Below are positions 1 to 5,095 of a stretch of DNA of 6,565 nucleotides, piece after piece. Origin of the DNA: Methanoregula sp. (GTDB lineage: Archaea > Halobacteriota > Methanomicrobia > Methanomicrobiales > Methanospirillaceae); NCBI GenBank assembly GCA_041645435.1, contig JBAZQB010000016.1, positions 1 to 6,565 on the forward strand. Direction: 5' to 3'. The notes under the pieces are model-generated. The model saw only the letters and a list, made by a program, of their open reading frames with translations, did not search any database and had not been told where the DNA came from. A program made the translations under genes and the position numbers. Numbering within the stretch: the first letter of the stretch is position 1; each line of letters starts with the position of its first letter.

Positions 1-95
1 TCGTTCCATGCTGCGGCCTCCGAGTCAGATGTAGTGCATCCAGCCATCAGCGTCGCGGCAACGAGCAGGAGAATAATGGTAAAAAAAAATCGCAT
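1..95 (-). CDS. Lipoprotein, N-terminal part only (runs off left edge)
   Basis: Read leftwards from ATG at 95-93, 31 codons are visible before the window ends. They begin with one basic residue (MRFFF), followed by a hydrophobic stretch of about 14 residues and the lipobox LMAGC, with Cys20 as the expected lipidated residue. A Thr/Ser-rich segment follows, as is usual for a mature lipoprotein tethered outside the cytoplasmic membrane. The mature domain is outside the window, so no function can be given. No Shine-Dalgarno site precedes the ATG. A T-rich TATA-like element lies about 28 bp upstream, which fits a leaderless transcript. The start region overlaps by about 49 nt the tail of another minus-strand open frame that ends at TGA 49-47. 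The lipoprotein signal is clear; the exact start is fairly sure. Confidence 0.75.
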   Translation of the reverse strand, partial: MRFFFTIILLLVAATLMAGCTTSDSEAAAWN

Positions 96-382
96 GATTC
101 CAATACATTATCCGGGCCTTTAAAAAAACCTGACGATATTCCGTTGGTCGTACCCGGATTTTTCTCTGCACCACCCGGTTCATTCTCTTCAGGCAGCTGC
201 TTCACGAGCGTCGGGTCGATATAGGGCCTGACTTTCCCGATCGTTCCCGGTTCGAACCGGCAGGACTGTATATCAGGATTGGTGAAATGGATTTTTTTCT
301 GCCATGATCTTCCAACTGCAGTTCCGGGTGGCTGCAGGATGCAGGGGCTCCTCGTCCCCGCGTTCGGCTCCCCGTCCCATTC
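47..382 (-). other. Open frame of 111 codons continuing in phase after the TAG of the cysteine-rich gene
   Basis: After TAG at 385-383 the same frame runs without a stop to TGA at 49-47. It has no ATG, and its only alternative start codons (a GTG and a TTG) lie in its second half, so it has no convincing start of its own. Its first 95 or so codons translate to protein-like sequence (stretches such as SWQKKIHFTNPDIQSC and IGKVRPYIDPTLVKQL), with codons rich in G/C at the third position like the neighbouring genes. A Pro/Gly/Asn-rich, linker-like part follows. The last 15 or so codons overlap the lipoprotein start and look like out-of-frame noise. It could be the back half of a gene broken by an amber mutation, a stop-readthrough or pyrrolysine extension, or a chance open frame. 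The putative lipoprotein promoter inside it argues that at least the far end is not coding. Confidence 0.35.
117..128 (-). promoter_or_regulatory. Putative TATA box for the lipoprotein gene
   Basis: On the minus strand a GGTTTTTTTAAAGG element is centred about 28 bp before the ATG at 95. This is the usual archaeal TATA-to-start distance, and it would put the transcript start at or next to the ATG. It is supported by position and composition only. Confidence 0.3.
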
Positions 383-646
383 CTATTCGCAGCAGCCGTA
401 ATCTTTCATACACGAATTAAGCCAGTCAAGATCAGTCCCGCCAACACGGCATATAGTGGCGCGGATATAGGCGCAGGATCCCTTGTAACTAATGGTACAC
501 GATTCGCTGTTGGCCGGGGGATGCAATGCAGTTTCCTGCGCCGGGAGGTCAACAGCAAGGTAGTGGGCACCGGCAACGATGGTGGCGGCGATCGCTAAGC
601 AGACGATGAAGAGGACGAGGCGGGTGAGCGGGGATTTTTCTGACAT
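383..646 (-). CDS. Small cysteine-rich membrane-anchored protein, 87 aa, unrecognised
   Basis: I do not recognise a family. The start at 646 is chosen because GGTGA lies about six bases upstream and a TATA-like site (CGATATATG) lies about 50 bp upstream. The frame stays open as far as 760, but the extra His-rich stretch has no such support. Residues 1-9 are a short polar head (MSEKSPLTR) and residues about 10-32 form one transmembrane helix. The remaining 55 residues hold six cysteines (ESC, GSC, TIC, NSC and a final CC), which could form three disulfides outside the cell. The sequence ends DYGCCE then TAG. The same frame stays open for 111 more codons after this TAG, so the protein may be the front part of a longer, interrupted gene. 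It is read in the same direction as the lipoprotein at the left edge. Function is unknown. Confidence 0.6.
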   Translation of the reverse strand: MSEKSPLTRLVLFIVCLAIAATIVAGAHYLAVDLPAQETALHPPANSESCTISYKGSCAYIRATICRVGGTDLDWLNSCMKDYGCCE

Positions 647-691
647 TTTTTTCACCGTATGGTAAATCCTGATCTTTAGTTTGGCCGCGAT

Positions 692-704
692 CCCATATAT
701 CGGC
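692..704 (-). promoter_or_regulatory. Putative archaeal TATA box before the cysteine-rich gene
   Basis: On the minus strand GCCGATATATGGG contains a good TATA core. A transcript starting about 25 bp downstream would have a leader of roughly 25-30 nt that contains the GGTGA site before the ATG at 646. This supports the 646 start over the upstream in-frame ATG at 760. Confidence 0.4.
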
Positions 705-981
705 ATACGGGTCCTTGCATTCCCGTCAGTGCCCGAGTGGTGGTGCGGATGTGTCGGCATCGCAGCTCTCTTTGTCGCCCCTTTTCTGGTGAGCCCCGTG
801 CGGCGGTGGGTGCAGATAAAAGCCGGGGAACTGCCGGCAGATTCAGGCCGGCACGGTTCCTGAACTCCCCATAATGCTGGTTTTCTCTGACGAAGGACCC
901 CGGTGCACCATCGCTACTCTCCTCCGGAAAACCGTCCCTCCTTTTATTTGCCGCTACAGGGGTCTGATCCTTAAGGCATCC
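704..981. other. Intergenic stretch with no supported gene
   Basis: A 60-codon plus-strand frame with a TTG start begins at 681 and ends at 863. It carries one hydrophobic segment followed by a basic tail. It has no ribosome site, and it overlaps the promoter of the minus-strand cysteine-rich gene, so I do not call it. No RNA gene, clear hairpin or similarity to the left extensions of repeats B and C is visible. The stretch ends where repeat copy A begins. Confidence 0.4.
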
Positions 982-1417
982 GCTCTCTCAAAGTACCAAA
1001 ACAAAGCCCAACGGATCTCCGTCTCGGAGAAGATCACCCCCAATTCTGTAGAAAACTCCTGGATCTCTCGCATGAACAGGGGGTCCGGAAGGATGCGTGA
1101 AATTCACGTCGGTGGACGAAGTGAGGGCACTTCGGTTTTACCCCCAAAACCGCCCTTCCTTTCCCTTTGACCCTATTCCAGCCCATCCGGCAAACGATCG
1201 CCCATCCAAAAGGTACCAATAGGGATCATTTTAGGGGTCATTTTGTAGCGAATTTGAGCAAATGGGGCGATTATATCGGGAATTTCTAAAAGGTGTGTAC
1301 TAAATACGTCATTTTTCACGAATAATTCGGGAAAAAGATCGTCCATTCCTCATCTGGCATCATAGGTCTCCGTCGGAGAATGGATTTTAGGGAGTGCAGG
1401 TCACCTCAGGTCCCGGG
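982..1417 (+). repeat. Interspersed repeat, copy A (about 435 bp)
   Basis: This is the first of three same-direction copies. Landmarks shared with the other two, in order: AAAACAAAGCCCA (1000), GAAAACTCCTGGAT then CGCATGAACAGGG (1051-1081), GAAATTCACGTCGGTG (around 1100), CATCCGGCAA and CGATCGCCCATCCAAAAGG (1184-1213), ACCAATAGGGATCATTTTAGGGG (1215-1237), CGAATAATTCGGGAAAA, TCTCCGTCGGAGA (1367-1379), and a right end at TCCCGGG (1411-1417). It is the most divergent copy on its left side, and it has lost the AGCCCCAAAACAGGGCT motif seen in B. No transposase or terminal inverted repeat is seen. It lies directly upstream of the transporter gene. Confidence 0.9.
1117..1140 (+). terminator. Hairpin with short T-run inside repeat A
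   Basis: CGAAGTG (1117-1123), loop AGGG and CACTTCG (1128-1134) form a perfect 7-bp stem followed by GTTTTA. It sits where copies B and C carry the TCACGTCG/CGACGTGA palindrome, but uses a new right-hand arm. It may be terminator-like or a structured RNA element; function is not shown. Confidence 0.3.
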
Positions 1418-1544
1418 GCACCCCCACCGGTCATACAGCAGCCTCCACATTCTGGTTTTCATTTTGCAAATGAATCCTGTCAAACGCACATCCAATGTGA
1501 ATTACAGGTTAATTTACAACGATCCTGGTGAAGGAGAAGCATCA
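1418..1544 (+). other. Leader region between repeat A and the transporter promoter, no gene
   Basis: A short frame crosses this stretch from inside the repeat but has no start signal of its own. A strong-looking GGTGAAGGAG sequence at about 1528-1537 resembles a Shine-Dalgarno site, but no usable start codon with a lasting frame follows at the right distance. It may be a remnant or chance. Confidence 0.4.
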
Positions 1545-1559
1545 AAAGAAAAGTATATT
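1545..1559 (+). promoter_or_regulatory. Putative BRE/TATA promoter of the transporter gene
   Basis: AAAAGAAAAGTATATT combines a purine/A-rich BRE-like part with a TATATT core at about 1553-1558. Transcription would start near 1580. That gives a leader of about 25 nt to the ATG at 1605, or about 50 nt to the ATG at 1632. It is the best TATA-like site in the 200 bp before the gene. Confidence 0.4.
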
Positions 1560-1604
1560 GTTTTCAACAACAGATGACACAAAACGACGTTTCAGAGTAT
1601 TTTC

Positions 1605-3038
1605 ATGCCGTGCACAATACTTACCGAAGCGATGGATGATTCCCCGTTCACCCTGAAGCATGCCCATATCTGGTTCCTCTCATCAATGGGGATCTTCCTT
1701 GACGGGTTTGATCTTTTCGTCTTGTCCATTGCCCTGCCGCTCATTATCGTCCAGTTCTCCGCAACGCCACTCGAACAAGGCATAGTTGGGGCTGCAGCGG
1801 TCATCGGAGCGATCTTCGGGGCGCTCATCGGGGGTAAGCTCTGCGACCGTTTCGGCAGGAAGAAGGTCTTTATTGCAGATCTTTTCATATTCATCATCTT
1901 TGCAGTCCTGTCGGCATTTGCCTGGAACATAGAGTCTCTCATCCTCTTCCGGTTCCTCCTGGGTGTCGGCATCGGCGCAGACTATCCGGCCTGTGCCTCT
2001 TATGTCAGTGAGTTCATGCCGAAACGGATCCGGGGCAGGATGCTGATCGCCGCATTCAGCTTCCAGGCAGTTGGTATCTTCGTTGCTGCCGGTGTCGGGC
2101 TCCTCATCCTTGCCCTCTACCCATCTGAATCGTCTTGGCGCTGGATGATGGTTGCCGGCGCCGTTCCCGCACTCGTGATCCTTGTACTACGGCGGGGTCT
2201 CCCGGAGAGCGCCCGGTGGCATATCCAGCGGAGGGAGTGGAAACTCGCGGTGGGAGTTGTCCGCTACATGATACCGGATTTCACTATGAAGGAGGGGATC
2301 AAGCCCCCGGTGGCAGATATTGTGCAAAAGAAGCCGGAAAAAGAACCGGCAAGGCCATCTTTCATGAGCTCGTATGCCGAACTCTTCACCCAAAAGAACT
2401 TGCAGAAGACCATTCTCATCACGGTTCCGTGGTTTTTCATGGACTTTGCCTTTTACGGTGTCGGGATATTTAGCCCCATCCTCATCGCATCCATGCTCGG
2501 CACGCACGCGACCGGGCTCAATTTCATAGCACAGGATTTCTACTCGACCGGGTATACGGTGTTACTCGACGTCTTTTTAATCCTCGGTTTTATTCTCAAT
2601 ATTCTCTTCGTTGAGAAGCTTGGCAGGATCCGGCTCCAGCTTGCAGGTTTTATCGGCATGGCGGCCGGCCTGTTCATCCTAGCCGCATCAGCGTCCGGTT
2701 CCGAGACCATCATCGCCCTCGCGTTTGTCGGGTTCGGTCTCTTTAACCTCCTCCAGAACTGGGGGCCGAATGCAACGACATTCCTCCTCCCCGCGGAGCT
2801 CTTCCCTACCCGTCTCCGCGCAACCGCACACGGTTTTGCGTCAGGGTTTGCCAAGATCGGTGCGGCCTGCGGGATCATCTTCGTCCCGCTGATGAAATCA
2901 TCGTACGGCGTCAGTTATACGGTTATCATCATGGGCATCATCTGCCTCATCGCCTTCGTTGTGACCTGGTTGACACGGATCGATATGACCGGACGTTCCC
3001 TGGAGGAGCTGGAGGAGCGCCCGCACCCCTTGCCGTAA
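1605..3038 (+). CDS. MFS transporter, phosphate:H+ symporter / sugar-porter type, 12 TM
   Basis: A cytoplasmic-membrane secondary transporter of 477 aa, normal length for the family. Visible motifs: DGFD in TM1 (33-36); the loop 2-3 signature GGKLCDRFGRKK (76-87); RFLLGVGIGADYP in TM4 (116-128); PESARW after TM6 (200-205); and QNWGPNATTFLLPAELFPTR near TM10-11 (384-403). The last resembles the phosphate:H+ symporter group, which carries an NFGPN-TTF-P-E-FPTR block. Twelve hydrophobic segments fall into two six-helix halves around a basic cytoplasmic loop (about 198-267). The likely substrate is an anion such as phosphate or an organic acid, by proton symport; the sequence does not settle which. 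ATG 1605 has no ribosome site. ATG 1632 (MDDSPFTLKH) is an equally plausible start because family likeness begins there. The gene stands alone between repeats A and B. Confidence 0.9.
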   Translation: MPCTILTEAMDDSPFTLKHAHIWFLSSMGIFLDGFDLFVLSIALPLIIVQFSATPLEQGIVGAAAVIGAIFGALIGGKLCDRFGRKKVFIADLFIFIIFAVLSAFAWNIESLILFRFLLGVGIGADYPACASYVSEFMPKRIRGRMLIAAFSFQAVGIFVAAGVGLLILALYPSESSWRWMMVAGAVPALVILVLRRGLPESARWHIQRREWKLAVGVVRYMIPDFTMKEGIKPPVADIVQKKPEKEPARPSFMSSYAELFTQKNLQKTILITVPWFFMDFAFYGVGIFSPILIASMLGTHATGLNFIAQDFYSTGYTVLLDVFLILGFILNILFVEKLGRIRLQLAGFIGMAAGLFILAASASGSETIIALAFVGFGLFNLLQNWGPNATTFLLPAELFPTRLRATAHGFASGFAKIGAACGIIFVPLMKSSYGVSYTVIIMGIICLIAFVVTWLTRIDMTGRSLEELEERPHPLP

Positions 3039-3070
3039 AATTTTCAACCGGACTTTGATTGAAAACTTTT
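3039..3070 (+). terminator. Putative transcription terminator of the transporter gene
   Basis: TTTTCAA (3041-3047) and TTGAAAA (3059-3065) form a 7-bp stem with an 11-nt loop, followed by CTTTT. It begins directly after the TAA stop of the transporter. The stem is AT-rich and weak, but the position and the T-run fit an archaeal 3' end. Confidence 0.45.
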
Positions 3071-3305
3071 AGTCAGACTTCGCTATGAAAATTTCACACG
3101 ATCCCACCCGCTCTGAAACCACCCTCGCCCCCCTTTCTATCAACACTCCCCACCCCCCTTATCCGGCCACGCCACAACCTCCGTCCCCTCAAATAGCAAA
3201 AACAAAGCCCAAACCTATCCCCATCAAGATGAAGATCACTCGATATCAGATAGAAAACTCCTGGATATCTCGCATGAACAGGGGGTCCGGAAGGATGTGT
3301 GAAAT

Positions 3306-3326
3306 TCACGTCGGTGGACGACGTGA
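3306..3326 (+). other. Perfect 8-bp palindrome in repeat B
   Basis: TCACGTCG, loop GTGGA, CGACGTGA. The same arms occur in copy C (5286-5306, loop GTGAA). In copy A the left arm is kept but the right arm has one change (CGAAGTGA). In B it is followed by GGGTTTTTTG, which gives it a terminator-like look. Confidence 0.5.
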
Positions 3327-3548
3327 GGGTTTTTTGTTCCGAGCCCCAAAACAGGGCTTCTTTTCATTTTCTACCAACGACCCTCCATCCGGCAAGCGAT
3401 CGCCAATCCAAAAGGCACCAATAGGGATCATTTTAGGGGCCATTTTATAGCGAATTTTGGCAAACGGAGCGTTTATATCGGGAATTGCTAAAAAGTGTTT
3501 TTTAAATGCGTCATATTTCACGAATAATTCGGGAAAATGATCGTCCAT
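3306..3548 (-). other. 80-codon open frame within repeat B, doubtful gene
   Basis: The frame starts MDDHFPELFVKYDAF and ends SRRPPT. Copy A has the same frame from its own ATG for 57 codons before an early stop. Copy C has the same frame, but with ATA in place of ATG and a two-base length change in a T-run that breaks it. Differences between B and C fall on the three codon positions about equally (roughly 11, 10 and 14 by hand count). That is not the pattern of a protein under selection. There is no ribosome site and no recognised domain. It is most likely non-coding, or a small protein already decayed. Confidence 0.2.
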
Positions 3549-3620
3549 TCCTCATAAGGCACTATAGGTCTCCGTCGGAGAAGTGGGTTTTGGGGAGTGC
3601 AGGTCACCCGAAGTCCCGGG

Positions 3621-3718
3621 CCGGAATGTCCGATCCTGAAAAACAGGGGTTCTCTCCTTTCCGGAAATGCTTAGCCCTTTCCGCTCTCGCCCGTATTCAT
3701 TCAACTATCATTTATGCG
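3621..3718. other. Spacer between repeat B and the truncated regulator, with short direct repeats
   Basis: No gene is seen. CCTGAAAAACAGG (around 3634-3646) can form a small 4-bp hairpin. At 3710-3731 the unit TTTATGCGTCA occurs twice in tandem, with a partial third (CATTTCC). The tandem units supply the last codons and the TGA stop of the minus-strand regulator. Confidence 0.4.
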
Positions 3719-4222
3719 TCATTTATGCGTCATTTCCATGTCACGTGATAATTTATTGACGGTGTTTGAGGACGTAATAGATCCCTTTTTTGTAAACCCT
3801 TCATCTCTAAAATATTCCTTAGTAACAAGATTTTTGAGATCTCGTCGTGCTGTCGCTGCTGATAAACCAGCGATCCGCTGATAATCCGCATTGGTAATTT
3901 TCCCGTTCTCTTTTGCATAGAGCACTGCGGATATCAGCCGCTCCGATAATCCTGCCCGCACGAGATAATCCCGGTTAAACACATCTTTCCGGAATAGTAC
4001 CGAGAAGCCCTGGTCTTCCTGGAATACCGGTTCAGGGATTCCGGCCTCTGCGCTGGCACGGCACATCTTCTGTATTCCACCGCCCCACCGTTCGATCCAG
4101 CCGATATCATACAGTACCTGTGCGATTCCCTTGTTCCGCAGGATTGATGCATGCGAAGTAAACAATTCTGGTAATGTGATCCCGGAAGCCAGCCGTCCCG
4201 GTCTCCATACTTTCAGGGTCAT
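3719..4222 (-). pseudogene. Truncated Schlafen/AlbA_2-type ATPase-like regulator with C-terminal winged HTH
   Basis: The 167 residues match the C-terminal half of the COG2865-type proteins, which normally carry an N-terminal AlbA_2 domain, a GHKL-like part and a winged helix, in 400 or more residues. Visible here are VWRPGRL-GITLPEL (5-20, usually xNPGxLP-GIT), then RNKGIAQVL and IERWGGGI (29-50, the conserved IERWGSGI block), AGIPEPVF (60-67), and a winged helix (about 93-148, with NADYQRIAGLSAATARRDLK). The AlbA_2 domain and the front of the ATPase-like part are missing. An in-frame TGA lies two codons before the ATG, so the missing part is not read from nearby. It begins nine bases after the hepT stop with no ribosome site; translation, if any, would depend on hepT. 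Full-length relatives are predicted regulators. This copy is probably a remnant, though it could still bind DNA. Confidence 0.75.
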
Positions 4223-4231
4223 GCCAAATCA

Positions 4232-4546
4232 TCAGTTGGCATTATCAAGAATTGTATGCAGTCCCTCAATGACAAGAGGGATTTTCTTTGAGATCGTTTC
4301 CCACAGAAGCTCATAATCTACGCCAATATAACCGTGGATTACTTTATCCCGCAGGCCGGCAATGCTCCGCCAGGGAATATCCGGGTACTGTAAACGTATC
4401 TGTTCCGGTAAAAGTTTTGTAGCTTCACCCATCACGGCAAACTTGTACAGCACCGCAGAAAGTGTCCTGTCATCATCAACGAATGCTTCATATGACATTC
4501 CCTGAGTAAAATCGCGGAAAAGCTTCTGCTGCCTGTAAGACATCAT
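4232..4546 (-). CDS. hepT: HepT-type HEPN toxin (DUF86), N-terminus altered by a frameshift
   Basis: HepT toxins are small HEPN ribonucleases; their partner MntA neutralises them by adding AMP to a tyrosine. The 104 residues read from ATG 4546 include the key motif RDKVIHGY (R66, H71, Y73), which is the Rx4HxY motif with catalytic Arg/His and the tyrosine target. Also present are the family blocks GMSYEAF, VMGEATKLLP, YPDIPWRSIAGLRDK and GVDYELLWET. The first ten residues (MMSYRQQKLF) do not fit the family. The expected N-terminus (MREYSLLLHDVLQAAEA) is encoded one frame away, starting at 4571. Deleting one T from the run at 4521-4518 would give one 112-residue protein of usual length. The gene follows mntA in the classic order. 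The active motif survives, but the lost first helix may spoil folding. Confidence 0.85.
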   Translation of the reverse strand: MMSYRQQKLFRDFTQGMSYEAFVDDDRTLSAVLYKFAVMGEATKLLPEQIRLQYPDIPWRSIAGLRDKVIHGYIGVDYELLWETISKKIPLVIEGLHTILDNAN

Positions 4547-4571
4547 GAAGGAGCAGGGAATATTCCCTCAT
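4488..4571 (-). pseudogene. hepT: Displaced N-terminal coding segment of hepT (out of frame)
   Basis: ATG at 4571-4569 overlaps the mntA stop as ATGA, the arrangement normal for mntA-hepT operons. It encodes MREYSLLLHDVLQAAEAF, which fits the first helix of HepT. The frame then goes wrong (PRFYSGNVI) and stops at 4490-4488. The switch point lies at GCTTTTCC; with three T instead of four, the sequence joins EAF to RDFTQGMSYEAF. This is either a true mutation or a sequencing error in a short homopolymer. Confidence 0.75.
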
Positions 4572-4873
4572 GCGTACACAACATCCCGGTAAACCCCGTC
4601 ACGGATCTCCGGACGAAGCGCCCGTGGGGTAGCAAGATCAACATGTCTCCCGATTTTTTTTTCGAGATACACTGAAAGCTCAATGAGATCAAAGAGATCT
4701 GCTCCTTCTTTAAAATCGACGAGGATGTCCACATCGCTGTCATCCCGTGCTTCTTTCCGGGCAAATGAGCCGAACACGCCAATCCTGCGGACTTTATACC
4801 GTGCGGTAAGATCATCCTGTAAGGACCTGAGCAGGTCAAGAATCTCATCACGGGTTATCGTTAACATTCTCAT
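4568..4873 (-). CDS. mntA: MntA-type antitoxin, minimal nucleotidyltransferase
   Basis: A 101-residue cytoplasmic protein of the minimal nucleotidyltransferase family (DNA polymerase beta superfamily). The GSx10DxD signature is complete: GSFAR at 35-39 and DVD at 47-49 (two metal-binding Asp), with the third acidic residue at D79 in RHVDL. In this family the enzyme uses ATP to add AMP to the tyrosine of the Rx4HxY motif in HepT, which silences the toxin. It is intact and of usual length. The start at 4873 (MRMLTITRDE) has no strong ribosome site; the second Met, two codons later, is also possible. An AT-rich stretch about 25-30 bp upstream suggests a leaderless transcript. The stop overlaps the original hepT start by four bases, so the two were translationally coupled. 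Confidence 0.9.
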   Translation of the reverse strand: MRMLTITRDEILDLLRSLQDDLTARYKVRRIGVFGSFARKEARDDSDVDILVDFKEGADLFDLIELSVYLEKKIGRHVDLATPRALRPEIRDGVYRDVVYA

Positions 4874-4889
4874 GTTCTTATCTGGTGTT

Positions 4890-4914
4890 CCTTACAATAA
4901 TCATTTCCCTTACA
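4890..4914 (-). promoter_or_regulatory. Putative mntA promoter/operator: TATA-like core flanked by direct repeats
   Basis: On the minus strand TGTAAGG occurs twice, 18 bp apart (4914-4908 and 4896-4890), on either side of GATTATT. The AT-rich core lies about 25-30 bp before the mntA ATG, as a TATA box would. The paired heptamers could be the operator through which the toxin-antitoxin proteins or the adjacent HTH protein act. This rests on position and symmetry only. Confidence 0.3.
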
Positions 4915-5095
4915 GCGGAACCGTTGCTTTCTGCTCTCGTTCACTCTTGAAAAAAGAGCCAGAGATTTCCCGGTACCTTCCGGCAAGTGTATGTGTTATG
5001 CCCCGTCCCCTCACCCAATCCCGGAAAAATAAAAACGGATGGGGTGGGTAAGGTGTATCCCTCCATGATCATGAGGAGCCTCCCTTTCCCCTCTT
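4915..5095. other. Intergenic spacer between mntA and repeat C
   Basis: No gene is seen. CTCTT-GAAAA-AAGAG around 4945-4959 can form a small hairpin. CATGATCATG (5064-5073) is a perfect 10-bp palindrome. Neither has a clear role. Confidence 0.35.

Larger units (their letters stand above)
3118..3620 (+). repeat. Interspersed repeat, copy B (435-bp core plus C-rich left extension)
   Basis: The core runs from about 3186 to TCCCGGG at 3614-3620 and matches copies A and C over its whole length with few gaps. A further 70 bp or so on the left (about 3118-3185, very C-rich, with CCTTTCTATCAACACT and CCGGCCAC) is shared with copy C but not visibly with A. Distinct parts are the TCACGTCG-GTGGA-CGACGTGA palindrome (3306-3326), AGCCCCAAAACAGGGCT (about 3341-3357), GTTTATATC (3471-3479) and TCTCCGTCGGAGA (3569-3581). 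It lies between the convergent ends of the transporter and the toxin-antitoxin cluster. There is no transposase gene. On its minus strand it keeps the only full-length version of an 80-codon open frame (3306-3548). Confidence 0.9.

Noticed and set aside
240..270. tRNA gene suggested by GGTTCGAACC
   Set aside because: No acceptor stem, D-arm or anticodon arm can be built around it; it is a simple palindrome.
681..863. 60-codon plus-strand frame with a hydrophobic segment
   Set aside because: TTG start, no ribosome site, and it overlaps the likely promoter of the minus-strand cysteine-rich gene.
874..1170. 98-codon plus-strand frame across repeat A, with similar peptides in B and C
   Set aside because: The shared ENSWISRMNRGSGRM-like peptide follows from the nucleotide repeat; the frames begin and end differently in each copy and shift between copies.
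1592..1972. 126-codon minus-strand frame opposite the transporter, and similar ones at 2187-2507 and 2540-2878
   Set aside because: They are antisense shadows of the transporter, whose own frame is fully supported by motifs.
4543..4851. 102-codon minus-strand frame overlapping mntA
   Set aside because: Out-of-frame shadow of mntA; mntA carries the complete nucleotidyltransferase motifs.
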